From Nocardiopsis kunsanensis DSM 44524 (lineage in GTDB: Bacteria > Actinomycetota > Actinomycetes > Streptosporangiales > Streptosporangiaceae): a stretch of DNA of 64,000 bases. The notes under the pieces were generated by a model, which saw only the letters and a list, made by a program, of their open reading frames with translations, was not told where the DNA came from and did not search any database. The stretch lies in the NCBI RefSeq assembly GCF_000340965.1, contig NZ_ANAY01000007.1, positions 186,001 to 250,000 on the forward strand, written 5' to 3'. A program made the translations under genes and the position numbers. This document shows positions 8,600 to 17,390 of the stretch, one piece after another (positions within the stretch are counted from its first letter, which is position 1; each line of letters opens with the position of its first letter).

Positions 8600-10066
8600 T
8601 TGAGCGAGCAGCACCGTTCCCAGAACCGCCGCCCCCGCAAGGGGAAGAAACCCGCGAAGGGTGGCGCGCAGAACGGCTCCGGGCCGCCCCAGCCCCGTGA
8701 CCCCGCGCGCAGGGTCGCCTACGACGTGCTGCGAGCCGTCGACCAGCGTGACGCCTATGCCAACCTGCTGCTTCCGGCGCTGCTCAACGAGCGCGGCATG
8801 AGCGGACGCGACGCCGCCCTCGCCACCGAGCTCACCTACGGCACCCTGCGTCTGCAGGGCACCTACGACGCCGTGTTGGAGGCCTGTGTGGACCGCACAC
8901 TGGCCTCGGTGGACACCGAGGTGCTGCCCCTGCTGCGGTTGGGCGCCCACCAGCTGCTGTCCACGAAGGTCCCGCCGCACGCAGCCGTCAGCGCCACCGT
9001 CAACCTGGCGCGCAAGGTGGTGGGCCACCACCGGTCCCGTTTCGTCAACGCCGTCCTGCGCAGGGTCAGCGCGCGGAACCTGCAGGAGTGGACCGAGATC
9101 GTGGCCCCCGAGCGCGAGCGCGACCCCAGCGGACACCTGTCGGTGGTGCACAGCCATCCGCGCTGGATCGTCAAGGAGCTCGCCCGGGCCCTGGGCGAGC
9201 GCTCCGGCGGCGGCCTGCCCGGGACCGAGCAGCTGTTGCGCGCGCACAACGAACGCCCCCGCGTGACCCTGGTGGCCAAACCTGGCCGCTCCACCGTCGC
9301 CGACCTGACCGCTTCGGGCGCGAAGGAGGGCAGGTACTCGCCCTTCGCCGCCCACCTCGACGAAGGCGACCCGGCCGCGCTCCGCGAGGTGCGCCAGAAC
9401 CGGGCCGCCGTCCAGGACGAGGCCAGCCAGCTGGTGGCCCTGGCGTTGTCCCGGGTGGACCCCCACGGGCAGGACGACCGCTGGCTCGACATGTGCGCGG
9501 GCCCCGGCGGCAAGGCCGGGCTGCTCGCGTCCCTGGCCGGGCGCCGTGGGGCCCACCTGCTGGCCGCCGAGCTCCAGCCCGCGCGTGCCGGACTGGTCGC
9601 CACCGCTGTGCACCGTGCCCCGCGTGACGCCGGCCGTGTGGTGGCCGCGGACGGTACGGCACCCCCGTGGCGTCCGGGCGTCTTCGACAGGGTCCTGGTC
9701 GATGCGCCCTGCACGGGCCTGGGAGCGCTGCGCCGCCGTCCGGAGTCGCGTTGGCGCCGTACCCCGCAGAGCGCGGAGGAGCTGGCGCCGCTCCAGCACG
9801 ATCTGCTCGTCAACGCCGTCGAGGCCGTCCGTCCCGGCGGGGTGGCCGCCTACGTGACGTGCTCGCCGCACGTGGACGAGACCGACGCGGTCGTGCGGGG
9901 CGTGCTGTCGGAGCGCGGCGACCTCACGCTGTTGCGCGCCGCCGACTTCCTGGACGAAGTACCCGACCTGGCCGCCGGTCCGGACGGCATGTACGCCCAG
10001 TTCTGGCCGCACGTGCACGGCACCGACGCCATGTTCCTGGCGCTGCTGCGGCGCAAGGAGCAGTGA
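8600..10066 (+). CDS. rsmB: 16S rRNA m5C967 methyltransferase (RsmB/Fmu/Sun)
   Basis: SAM-dependent methylation of a cytosine in 16S rRNA. An N-terminal NusB-like RNA-binding domain (DPARRVAYDVLRAVDQRDAYAN onwards) precedes the catalytic domain with the SAM loop MCAGPGGKAGLLASLAG, the DAPCTGLGALRRRP motif and AYVTCSPHVDETD, giving both cysteines used by m5C enzymes. 488 residues, with a lysine/arginine-rich tail before the first domain. The start is the TTG at 8600, preceded by GAGGCAG. Downstream it converges on an NTF2-like gene with a weak hairpin (10067-10089) in between. Confidence 0.94.
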   Translation: MSEQHRSQNRRPRKGKKPAKGGAQNGSGPPQPRDPARRVAYDVLRAVDQRDAYANLLLPALLNERGMSGRDAALATELTYGTLRLQGTYDAVLEACVDRTLASVDTEVLPLLRLGAHQLLSTKVPPHAAVSATVNLARKVVGHHRSRFVNAVLRRVSARNLQEWTEIVAPERERDPSGHLSVVHSHPRWIVKELARALGERSGGGLPGTEQLLRAHNERPRVTLVAKPGRSTVADLTASGAKEGRYSPFAAHLDEGDPAALREVRQNRAAVQDEASQLVALALSRVDPHGQDDRWLDMCAGPGGKAGLLASLAGRRGAHLLAAELQPARAGLVATAVHRAPRDAGRVVAADGTAPPWRPGVFDRVLVDAPCTGLGALRRRPESRWRRTPQSAEELAPLQHDLLVNAVEAVRPGGVAAYVTCSPHVDETDAVVRGVLSERGDLTLLRAADFLDEVPDLAAGPDGMYAQFWPHVHGTDAMFLALLRRKEQ

Positions 10067-10098
10067 GCCGGACCCCGCGCGCCTCCGGCCGGAAGGGC

Positions 10099-10485
10099 TC
10101 AGGCGGGGCCGGTGGGAACGACCACGCAGATCATGCACGAGCTGTCTGCCACCCGCAGCAGGTAACGTCGTCCCTCGACGAGGATCTCCTTGCCGTCGGA
10201 GGCGCGGGCGGCCCGCCGTACGTCCACCCACACCAGGTGGTCGGTGAGTTCCTCCACGCCGCGCAGCTCCAACGCCAGATCGGTCACGCCCCGTTCCTGA
10301 TAGCGCCGGGCCGTCCTGCCCAGCGTCGCTTTCAACTCGCCCGGGGCGGACAGGGCGAGGGTGGCTTCCTCCCCGACCACACACACCGGATAGGTGTAAC
10401 GCGCCGCGACCCGGTCGAGGTCGCCCGAGACCAGTTCGCGCCCGTAGGCGTCGAGGAAGTCCTGTAGTTCGTCCCGGTCGAGCAA
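10099..10485 (-). CDS. NTF2/SnoaL-like small protein
   Basis: A 128-residue protein. An N-terminal helix ([20 protein letters not shown]), then [11 protein letters not shown] and four predicted strands including [12 protein letters not shown] and [18 protein letters not shown] give the cone-shaped NTF2-like pattern. No catalytic residues can be named. Start: TTG at 10485, chosen because GAGGAGGGCGACG immediately precedes it. It is divergent from rpe. Confidence 0.65.
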   Translation of the reverse strand: MLDRDELQDFLDAYGRELVSGDLDRVAARYTYPVCVVGEEATLALSAPGELKATLGRTARRYQERGVTDLALELRGVEELTDHLVWVDVRRAARASDGKEILVEGRRYLLRVADSSCMICVVVPTGPA

Positions 10486-10599
10486 CGTCGCCCTCCTCAG
10501 CGTGGGGCCCGACGAACGGCCGGGCGGGTCCGATCATGGGGCTCTGCCCGCGACGGGAGGCGGCCACACCCGAGCGGGCCCTGCGGACCGTGTCCTCGC

Positions 10600-10612
10600 T
10601 ACACTCGCTGAC
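10600..10612 (+). promoter_or_regulatory. Leaderless-type promoter of rpe
   Basis: -10 hexamer TACACT (10600-10605) lies 7 nt before the GTG start, so transcription would begin at or next to the start codon. No Shine-Dalgarno is present. Confidence 0.6.
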
Positions 10613-11284
10613 GTGGCAATTCAGATCTCTCCCAGCATTCTCAGCGCCGATTTCACCCACCTGGCCGACGAGGCGGCGGCGGTCTCTCCGAACGCGGACT
10701 GGCTGCACGTGGACGTGATGGACAACCACTTCGTCCCCAACCTCACGCTCGGCCTCCCGATCGTGGAGTCCCTGGCCAGGGCGGCGGACACACCCCTGGA
10801 CTGCCACCTGATGATCGAGGACCCCGACACGTGGGCCCCGGGGTACGCCGAGGCGGGCGCGGGCAGCGTCACCGTCCACGCCAAGGCCGCCGACGCCCCG
10901 GTGCGCACCCTGCGCGAGATCCGCAATCAGGGTGCCCGGGCCGGCCTGGCGCTCAACCCCGCCGAGCCCGTGGAGCCCTATGCCGACCTCGTCGGTGAGA
11001 TGGACATGCTCCTGCTCATGACGGTCGAGCCCGGGTTCGGCGGACAGAAGTTCCTCGACGTGGTGCTGCCCAAGATCCGCCGTGCCCGCGAGATCCTCGA
11101 CAGCCGTGAGGCCTCGGTGTGGCTGCAGGTCGACGGCGGGGTCAGCAGCGAGACCATCGAACGTGCTGCTGAGGCCGGCGCCGACGTGTTCGTGGCCGGG
11201 TCAGCGGTCTACGGTGCCCAGGACCCGGCCGGGGCGGTCGATTCCCTGCGCGCGCAGGCGGCCTCGGCGAGCGGGCGTGGATAA
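10613..11284 (+). CDS. rpe: Ribulose-phosphate 3-epimerase
   Basis: Interconverts ribulose 5-phosphate and xylulose 5-phosphate. The TIM-barrel protein (223 residues) starts [14 protein letters not shown] and shows [36 protein letters not shown] and LQVDGGVS, which contain the metal ligands and catalytic aspartates. The start is the GTG at 10613, at which Rpe similarity begins and which has a -10 just upstream. Ribulose 5-phosphate is also the substrate of RibB in the riboflavin operon further downstream; the two groups are separated by a PAP2 gene. Confidence 0.95.
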   Translation: MAIQISPSILSADFTHLADEAAAVSPNADWLHVDVMDNHFVPNLTLGLPIVESLARAADTPLDCHLMIEDPDTWAPGYAEAGAGSVTVHAKAADAPVRTLREIRNQGARAGLALNPAEPVEPYADLVGEMDMLLLMTVEPGFGGQKFLDVVLPKIRRAREILDSREASVWLQVDGGVSSETIERAAEAGADVFVAGSAVYGAQDPAGAVDSLRAQAASASGRG

Positions 11285-11460
11285 CGATCCCGGTGCGGCT
11301 GTCCTGTGCGACTGGTCACACAGGCGCCGCGCCCCTTAGGCTACCGCCCGGTAGTCGTTGAATTTCGCTTGGTCGCGGCTCCGTCTTCCCCTGCGCCTCG
11401 GCGCCCGGGGGAGCGGCGCGGCGTGAGCGCGTAACCAGGCGCGGACCCGTGGAGTGCGGT

Positions 11461-12624
11461 GTGAACGCTTGGACGACCGGCCCCCTCGCCATGGACGCGG
11501 TGTGGGGCGCCGAGGCCGACGCCATCCAGTGGCTGCAGAAACCGGGTGAGTGGCTGTCCTACCTGCTGTCGCCCGTCACCGAACTGGGGTCGCACACCGT
11601 GGTGGTCGCGGTGCTGGCCCTGGTCTTCTGGAGCGTGCACGCCCGCACCGGCGCGCGCCTGTTCGTGCTGGTCATCGCCTCGGGTGTGGTCAACGCGCTG
11701 CTCAAGGCACTCCTGTACGGGTCACGCCCGTACTGGCACTCGGGACTGGTCGTCGGCCACGCCAGTGAACCCACGTTCGGGATGCCCTCGGGCCACGCAC
11801 AGGGCTCCACGGTCCTGTACGGCTACCTCGGGATCGTCTCGGGCCGCCGCGCCTGGTTCTGGGGCGCGGTGGGGCTCATCGCGCTCATCTGCTTCTCCCG
11901 TATCTACCTGGGGCTGCACTTCTTCAGTGACGTCGTCGTCGGCGTGCTCCTGGGAGTGGCGATCCTCTGGGCCTTCCAGCGATGGGAACTCCCGGTGCTG
12001 CGCTGGTGGCGTGCGCTGGGCATCCGGACCGCGGCGGCCTACGCGCTGGCCGTCTCCCTCGTGCCGTGCGCGGCCGCGGCCCTCTGGGTCCTGGTGGTGC
12101 GCGGCCCCTGGAACGCCCCCGAGACCGATGTCGTCGGGCGCCTGCCCCAGGACCCGGCCGGCGACAGCCTCACCGCTCTCTTCCTGGTCTCGGGAGCGCT
12201 CTTCGGCGGCCTGGTCGGGTTGACCCTGCTGGCCGGGAAGGGCTGGTACAGCGCGCGCGGAACCCTCGCCCAGCGTGCGGCCCGGTTCGTCCTGGGGATC
12301 TCGGTGGTGTTGACCGTGCAGATCGTCGCCGACATCCTCCTGCGTGAGCTCTCCGGCCTGGCCGAAGCGGTTCCCACCTATCTGCTCTACGCCGCCATCG
12401 CTTTCTGGGCGACCTACGCAGCCCCGCGCATGTTCCTGAACGGGGGACTGGCCCCACACCCCGACACCGCACCGGAAACGGACCCGGGCGAGGCGGAGGG
12501 CCCCGGTACCGCTTCCGCTCCGCCGGCCGAGGGCGAGGTGTCCGACCCCGGCGGCGGCGAGGCCCCGGAGGAGGCCACCTCCGACACCACCGAGGACGGT
12601 CCCGGACGCGACCGCCGCGTGTGA
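11461..12624 (+). CDS. PAP2-family membrane phosphatase
   Basis: Integral membrane phosphatase of the phosphatidic-acid phosphatase 2 type, likely acting on a lipid or polyprenyl phosphate outside the membrane. All three motifs are present: KALLYGSRP (KX6RP), PSGHAQ and SRIYLGLHFFSDVVVG (SRX5HX3D). About eight hydrophobic segments follow, two after residue 200 beyond the PAP2 core, and then a Pro/Glu/Asp-rich tail of some 60 residues. GTG at 11461 is preferred because GGAG is 6 nt upstream; a GTG at 11449 is in frame. It sits between rpe and the riboflavin operon with its own upstream gap. Confidence 0.85.
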   Translation: MNAWTTGPLAMDAVWGAEADAIQWLQKPGEWLSYLLSPVTELGSHTVVVAVLALVFWSVHARTGARLFVLVIASGVVNALLKALLYGSRPYWHSGLVVGHASEPTFGMPSGHAQGSTVLYGYLGIVSGRRAWFWGAVGLIALICFSRIYLGLHFFSDVVVGVLLGVAILWAFQRWELPVLRWWRALGIRTAAAYALAVSLVPCAAAALWVLVVRGPWNAPETDVVGRLPQDPAGDSLTALFLVSGALFGGLVGLTLLAGKGWYSARGTLAQRAARFVLGISVVLTVQIVADILLRELSGLAEAVPTYLLYAAIAFWATYAAPRMFLNGGLAPHPDTAPETDPGEAEGPGTASAPPAEGEVSDPGGGEAPEEATSDTTEDGPGRDRRV

Positions 12625-12663
12625 TGTCGGGCACCTCGGCTGTACGCCCCGATCCGCAGGGGA

Positions 12664-12669
12664 TATGAT
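12664..12669 (+). promoter_or_regulatory. -10 element of the riboflavin operon
   Basis: TATGAT, a near-perfect -10, lies about 25 nt before the FMN riboswitch, which places the riboswitch at the very 5' end of the transcript. The -35 is not clear. Confidence 0.6.
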
Positions 12670-12693
12670 CCGGGACGAAGACACAAGTCGTTT

Positions 12694-12824
12694 ACGCGTG
12701 CTCCGGGGTCGGTGCAAGTCCGAACCGGCGGTGACAGTCCGCGACCCGGCCGAGGCCATCGGCCGGTTGAACCGGTGGAATTCCGGTACCGACGGTGAGA
12801 GTCCGGATGGGAGGCAGCGCGCGT
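12694..12824 (+). promoter_or_regulatory. FMN riboswitch (RFN element)
   Basis: The aptamer is recognisable from its conserved blocks: CTCCGGGGTCGGTG, AAGTCCGAACCGGCGGT, GACAGTCCGCGACCCG, GGTGGAATTCCGGTACCGACG, GTGAGAGTCCGGATGGGAGG. The closing P1 helix pairs ACGCG (12694-12698) with CGCGCGT near 12818-12824. FMN binding should repress the ribE-ribBA-ribH operon. About 106 nt separate the aptamer from the ribE start and contain hairpins such as GTGGAAG/CTTCCAC (about 12880-12897). No T-tract terminator is seen, so control is more likely at translation initiation. Confidence 0.95.
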
Positions 12825-12930
12825 GGGCGGGTGTGGCATCCGCCGGTCCTCCGGCGCCCCGGTGCACACGTCCGTCCTGTGGTGGAAGAGTCCTTCCACG
12901 TTCGTCCCCGGAGCCCGTCGAGGTGAAGGG

Positions 12931-13572
12931 ATGCCGGACGTGTTCACCGGAATCATCGAAGAAATCGGCGAGGTCCTCTCCATCGAGCCCGCCGGCTCCA
13001 CGGGTGAGGCCGCCCTCCTCACGGTGCGCGGCCCCCTGGCTTCCTCCGACGCCTCCCACGGCGACTCCATCTCGGTCAACGGCGTCTGCCTGACCGTCGT
13101 CGGCCTCGACGAGGACACCTTCACCGCCGACGTCATGAAGGAGTCCCTGGAGCGTTCCTCCCTCGGTTCCCTCGCCCCCGGATCCCGGGTCAACCTCGAA
13201 CGCGCCACCCGCGCCGACAGCCGGCTGGGCGGGCACATCGTCCAGGGCCACGTCGACGGCACCTCCCGCCTGCTGAGCCGGGAACCCGGTGAGAAGTGGG
13301 ACGTCCTCCGCTTCGGTCTGCCGCCGCAGCTCTCCCCGTACGTGGTCGAGAAGGGTTCGGTGTCGGTGGACGGCACCAGCCTCACCGTCTCCGCCGTCAG
13401 CGCTCCCGGCGCCGACGAGGAGTTCTTCGAGGTCAGCCTGATCCCCGCGACTCTGGAGGCCACCGTCCTGGGCGCGGCCGGGACCGGCAGCGTGGTCAAC
13501 CTCGAGGTCGATGTCGTCGCCAAGTACGTCGAGCGCATCACCGCCGTGACCACAGCCCGCGCGAGCGCCTGA
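12931..13572 (+). CDS. ribE: Riboflavin synthase (alpha chain)
   Basis: Dismutates two 6,7-dimethyl-8-ribityllumazine molecules to riboflavin. The protein has the duplicated lumazine-binding fold: [11 protein letters not shown] at the N-terminus, [12 protein letters not shown] in the first repeat and [13 protein letters not shown] in the second. 213 residues is the usual size. The ATG at 12931 has GAGGTGAAGGG directly upstream; a GTG at 12940 would give the canonical VFTGII start and cannot be excluded. First gene of the FMN-riboswitch operon. ribD is not next to it. Confidence 0.94.
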   Translation: MPDVFTGIIEEIGEVLSIEPAGSTGEAALLTVRGPLASSDASHGDSISVNGVCLTVVGLDEDTFTADVMKESLERSSLGSLAPGSRVNLERATRADSRLGGHIVQGHVDGTSRLLSREPGEKWDVLRFGLPPQLSPYVVEKGSVSVDGTSLTVSAVSAPGADEEFFEVSLIPATLEATVLGAAGTGSVVNLEVDVVAKYVERITAVTTARASA

Positions 13573-13657
13573 CCCACAGTTCAACCCCGGGGGCGGACCA
13601 CCTGTGGCCGCCACCCGTCCCCACCATTCACAGACCACGGACCTTCAGGGAGCGGGC

Positions 13658-14947
13658 ATGACCGTCACCGACACCACCCCGGCCGCCGACGACTCCGAGC
13701 CGAACACCGTCCTCGACCGTATCGAGGACGCCGTCGCAGACTTCGCCGCCGGACGGGCCATCGTGGTGGTCGACGACGAGGGCCGGGAGAACGAGGGCGA
13801 CATCATCTTCTCCGCCGAGCTGGCCACCCCCGAGCTGCTCGCGTTCATGATCCGGTACACCTCGGGTGTGGTCTGCGTGCCCATGGAGGGTGCGGACCTG
13901 GACCGTCTCGCGCTGCCGCTGATGACGGCCCGCAACGAGGAGAGCCTGCGCACCGCCTACACGGTCACCGTCGACGCGCGGGAGAACGTGACCACCGGGA
14001 TCTCCGCTGCCGATCGCGCGCACACCATCAACCTGCTGGCCGACGCCGGCAGCGACCCCGTCGACTTCGTGCGCCCCGGACACATCCTGCCGCTGCGCGC
14101 CCGCCCGGGCGGTGTCCTGGCCCGCCGCGGCCACACCGAGGCCTCCGTCGACTTCGCCCGTCTGGCCGGGCTGCGCCCTGCCGGCGTGCTCGCCGAGGTC
14201 GTCAACGACGACGGAACCATGGCCCGCCTGCCGCGCCTGCGCGAGTTCGCCGACGAGCACGGACTCACCCTCGTCTCCGTGGAACAGCTCGCAGCCCATC
14301 GCGAGGCCCTGGGTGAGCGGATCACCGAGGAGCAGGCCCGCCCGCCCCTGGTCACCCGCACCGTCGAGACCCGCATGCCCAACCAGCACGGCGAGTGGCG
14401 CGCGGTGGGCTACACCGGAACGGCCGACGGCGCCGAGCACGTGGCCCTGGTCATGGGGGAGATCGGCGAGGGCACCGGCATCACCGTCCGTCTGCACTCG
14501 GAGTGCCTGACCGGGGACGCCTTCGGCTCCCACCGCTGTGACTGCGGCGCCCAGCTCGAGGCAGCCATGGCCGAGATCGCAGCCCAGGGGCGTGGTGCCG
14601 TCGTCTACCTCGGCGGGCACGAGGGCCGCGGTATCGGCCTGCTGCACAAACTGCGCGCCTACAGCCTCCAGGACGCCGGGGCAGACACCGTCGACGCGAA
14701 CCTGCGACTCGGCCTGCCCGCCGACGCCCGCGAGTTCGGGGCCGGCGCCGAGATCCTCCAGGATCTGGGGATCTCATCGGTCCGCCTGCTCACCAACAAC
14801 CCCGACAAGTCCGAGGCACTGGAACAGCACGGGGTCGCTGTGCACGAGCGTGTTCCCATGCCCACCTTCATCACCGACGACAACGTCGCCTACCTCCGCA
14901 CCAAGCGCGACCGCATGGGTCACGACCTGACCGGTGTCGCACGGTAG
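13658..14947 (+). CDS. ribBA: Bifunctional DHBP synthase / GTP cyclohydrolase II
   Basis: Makes both riboflavin precursors. The N-terminal RibB domain (residues about 20-215) has [20 protein letters not shown], the [19 protein letters not shown] block and an intact active site. The C-terminal RibA domain carries the zinc cysteines in [20 protein letters not shown] and the [20 protein letters not shown] substrate loop. 429 residues, full length. It follows ribE after 85 nt and precedes ribH by 28 nt. The ATG at 13658 is the natural N-terminus, preceded by AGGGAGCGGGC. Confidence 0.96.
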   Translation: MTVTDTTPAADDSEPNTVLDRIEDAVADFAAGRAIVVVDDEGRENEGDIIFSAELATPELLAFMIRYTSGVVCVPMEGADLDRLALPLMTARNEESLRTAYTVTVDARENVTTGISAADRAHTINLLADAGSDPVDFVRPGHILPLRARPGGVLARRGHTEASVDFARLAGLRPAGVLAEVVNDDGTMARLPRLREFADEHGLTLVSVEQLAAHREALGERITEEQARPPLVTRTVETRMPNQHGEWRAVGYTGTADGAEHVALVMGEIGEGTGITVRLHSECLTGDAFGSHRCDCGAQLEAAMAEIAAQGRGAVVYLGGHEGRGIGLLHKLRAYSLQDAGADTVDANLRLGLPADAREFGAGAEILQDLGISSVRLLTNNPDKSEALEQHGVAVHERVPMPTFITDDNVAYLRTKRDRMGHDLTGVAR

Positions 14948-14975
14948 TTCCCACTCGTAACAACAGGAGAGATCC

Positions 14976-15449
14976 ATGAGCGGCGAAGGACGCCCAGAGC
15001 ACAACGACATCGACGCCTCCGGCCTGTCCGTCGGGATCGTGGCCACCAAGTGGAACGCCCCGGTCGTCGAACCCATGCTGGCCAACGCACTGAGCGTGGT
15101 GAAGAACGCCGGCGCGGCCGAACCGGTCGTGGTGCACGTCGCCGGGGCCGTCGAGATGCCCGTGGTCGCACAGGAGCTGGCCCGCAAGCACGACGCCGTC
15201 ATCGCCCTGGGGGCGGTCATCCGGGGCGGCACACCGCACTTCGACTACGTGTGCCGGTCGGTCACGCACGGCCTCACCGAGGTGGCCCTGCGCGAATCCA
15301 CCCCCGTGGGTAACGGTGTCCTCACCTGTGACACGCTTGAACAAGCGCGGGACCGCGCCGGCCTTCCCGGCAGTGTGGAGGACAAGGGCGCGGAGGCGGC
15401 CGTGGCAGCGCTGGAGACCGCCGTGTCCCTGCGCGGTCTGCGCCGCTGA
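14976..15449 (+). CDS. ribH: 6,7-dimethyl-8-ribityllumazine synthase
   Basis: Condenses the pyrimidine from the RibA branch with DHBP to the lumazine. 157 residues with the family motifs VGIVATKWNAPVVEPML, VAGAVEMPVVAQEL and IALGAVIRGGTPHFDYVCRS, in which the His before FDYV is the catalytic base. AGGAGAG is 5 nt before the ATG. Last enzyme gene of the riboswitch operon. Confidence 0.96.
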   Translation: MSGEGRPEHNDIDASGLSVGIVATKWNAPVVEPMLANALSVVKNAGAAEPVVVHVAGAVEMPVVAQELARKHDAVIALGAVIRGGTPHFDYVCRSVTHGLTEVALRESTPVGNGVLTCDTLEQARDRAGLPGSVEDKGAEAAVAALETAVSLRGLRR

Positions 15450-15495
15450 GCCCCGATACGAGGGGCCGGGGCGAACGGGAGAAGTGGAGCAGTCG

Positions 15496-15975
15496 GTGCG
15501 GCCGAAGGAAGAACCGGTGGACGAGGCAGTGAGCACGCCCGAGGTGCCGCACACGTGGCGCCCGCGCGCGGTGCGGATGGTCGCCTACGGGCTCGGGCTG
15601 TTGATCGTGGTCACCTTCGCCGTCATGGCGGTGATCCTGCCTATGGACTGGCGCACCCTGGACCGGGTGATGCTGGTCGGGCTGGGACTCCTCGTCGCGG
15701 GCGGGCTGCACCTGCTGGGCCGGCCCCGCCTGACGGTCGAGGAGGACCGGGTCCTGGTCGTCAACGGCATCCGCACCCATGTGCTCTCCTGGCAGGAGAT
15801 CCTCGACATCCAGATGCCCGAGGGCGAGCCCTGGCCGTGCGTGGACCTCTCCGACGGCACCAGCCTGCCGGTCATGGGCATCCAGAGCACCGACGGCGAG
15901 AGCGCGCGACAGGCCGTGGAGGGCTTCCGTGTGATGCTGCGCCGCGGAGAAGCCGACGAACCCGACCTTTCGTAG
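15496..15975 (+). CDS. PH-domain (bPH_6-like) small membrane protein
   Basis: About 159 residues. Two adjacent hydrophobic segments (MVAYGLGLLIVVTFAVMAVI and VMLVGLGLLVAGGLHLLG) are followed by a PH-like beta domain: RLTVEEDRVLVVNGIRTHV, LSWQEILDIQMPEGE and WPCVDLSDGTSLPV. Such proteins are common in actinobacteria and often lie just after ribH; their role is unknown. Start is uncertain: GTG codons at 15484, 15496 and 15517 are in frame, and 15496 has GGAG at good spacing. A strong hairpin follows, so this is probably the last gene of the rib transcript. Confidence 0.75.
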   Translation: MRPKEEPVDEAVSTPEVPHTWRPRAVRMVAYGLGLLIVVTFAVMAVILPMDWRTLDRVMLVGLGLLVAGGLHLLGRPRLTVEEDRVLVVNGIRTHVLSWQEILDIQMPEGEPWPCVDLSDGTSLPVMGIQSTDGESARQAVEGFRVMLRRGEADEPDLS

Positions 15976-15993
15976 ACATCGACGAACATCACG

Positions 15994-16037
15994 CACGGGG
16001 AGCCGTCCGTTCTTGAGGGAACGGGGGCTCCCCCGTG
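15994..16037 (+). terminator. Hairpin ending the rib operon
   Basis: Outer stem CACGGGGAGCC with GGCTCCCCCGTG (one bulged C) and inner stem CCGTTC/GAACGG around TTGAGG. It lies 19 nt after the PH-protein stop, with no T-tract. Confidence 0.7.
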
Positions 16038-16099
16038 TTGTCCGGGCCACATAAATTGGTGCCAGGGACCACTTGACCTGATGTGGAATGAGGTGCCTC

Positions 16100-17284
16100 G
16101 TGCGCGATGTCCGTACGACCCTGTCCGAGCTCTACACCTCGGGGGAGACGTTCGCTCTGGCCACGGTCATCGACACGTCCAAGAGCGCGCCGAGAGGACC
16201 GGGCGCATCCATGTTGGTGAGCGCCTCCGGTGAGGTGACCGGAAGTGTCTCCGGCGGATGTGTGGAGGGTGCCGTCTACGAGGAGGCTCTCGAGGTCATC
16301 CGTACGGGGAACCCCGTACGCCGCACCTACGGGGTCAGTGACGAGGACGCCTTCAGTGTCGGTCTGACCTGCGGCGGGACGCTGCACATGTTCATCGAGC
16401 CCGTGGACCGGGCCTCCTTCCCCCAGCTCGGTTCGGTCCTGGGAGCGATGGAAGAACACCAGCCCGTCGCGGTGGCCACGGTCGTCGCCGACCCCTCCGG
16501 GGCCGACCGTGTGGGGCTCAGGCGTGTGGTCTGGCCCGGCCACGCCGAGGGTGCCCTGGGGTCGGACGGGGGACGCCTGACCGACGCGCTCGACGACGAC
16601 GCGCGCGGCATGCTCGCCCAGGGCAGCACCGGGGTGCTGCACTACGGGGCCGACGGGCAGCGGCGCGGCGACGAGCTGGAGGTCTTCGTGGCCTCCTTCG
16701 CCCCCGCGCCCCGCATGCTGGTCTTCGGAGCGATCGATTTCGCGGCGGCGGTCGCGGACCTGGGCTCCTATCTCGGGTACCGCGTCACCGTGTGCGACGC
16801 GCGCCCGGTCTTCGCGACCGCGCGGCGTTTCCCCACGGCCGAGGAGGTCGTCGTGAAGTGGCCGCACGTGTACGTGGAGGAGATCGCCGAACACATCGAC
16901 GAACGTACGGCCGTGTGCGTGCTCACCCACGACCCCAAGTTCGACGTTCCCGTACTCAAGGCGGTGTTGGGCACGCGGGCCGGCTACATCGGGGCCATGG
17001 GGTCGCGGCGCACGCACGAGGACCGGCTGGAGCGTCTGCGCGAGGCGGGCGTGGGGGAGAGGGCGCTGGAGCGCCTGCACTCGCCGATCGGCCTGGACCT
17101 GGGGGCACGGACCCCGGAGGAGACCGCTGTGTCCATCGCAGCGGAGCTCATCCAGACCCGGTGGGGCGGCAGCGGGCGGGCGCTGCGGGAGACCGAGGGG
17201 CCCATCCACCGCGACAGCGAGCCCACGGGCCTGTTGCGGTCCGATTCGGTCGAGGTCCAGGACGAACCGAAAACGGTCCGGTGA
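16100..17284 (+). CDS. XdhC/CoxI family protein
   Basis: XdhC proteins bind molybdenum cofactor and help its sulfuration and insertion into xanthine-dehydrogenase-type enzymes; CoxI relatives serve CO dehydrogenase maturation. The 394-residue protein has the N-terminal domain motif GEVTGSVSGGCVEGAVYEEA with the conserved Cys, then the C-terminal Rossmann domain (MLVFGAIDFAAAVADLGSYLG) and GYIGAMGSRRTHEDRLERL. GTG at 16100 has GAGGTG at good spacing, so I prefer it to the ATG at 16088, which would bury that site. The next gene encodes a MocA-like nucleotidyltransferase. No molybdenum hydroxylase subunits are in the window. Confidence 0.88.
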   Translation: MRDVRTTLSELYTSGETFALATVIDTSKSAPRGPGASMLVSASGEVTGSVSGGCVEGAVYEEALEVIRTGNPVRRTYGVSDEDAFSVGLTCGGTLHMFIEPVDRASFPQLGSVLGAMEEHQPVAVATVVADPSGADRVGLRRVVWPGHAEGALGSDGGRLTDALDDDARGMLAQGSTGVLHYGADGQRRGDELEVFVASFAPAPRMLVFGAIDFAAAVADLGSYLGYRVTVCDARPVFATARRFPTAEEVVVKWPHVYVEEIAEHIDERTAVCVLTHDPKFDVPVLKAVLGTRAGYIGAMGSRRTHEDRLERLREAGVGERALERLHSPIGLDLGARTPEETAVSIAAELIQTRWGGSGRALRETEGPIHRDSEPTGLLRSDSVEVQDEPKTVR

Positions 17285-17378
17285 GGTCCGTGCTGGTGAG
17301 AGTGGTACAGAACGAGCACGCGGCAAATGCCCCGGACGACTCTGTCCAAGCCGCCCCATGAACTCCGCACCCGCGTGG

Positions 17379-17390
17379 CATGATCGGCCC
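17379..17390 (+). promoter_or_regulatory. Leaderless-type promoter of the MocA-like gene
   Basis: CATGAT (17379-17384) ends 6 nt before the ATG at 17391, and there is no Shine-Dalgarno. Weaker than the other leaderless candidates because its first base is not T. Confidence 0.4.
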
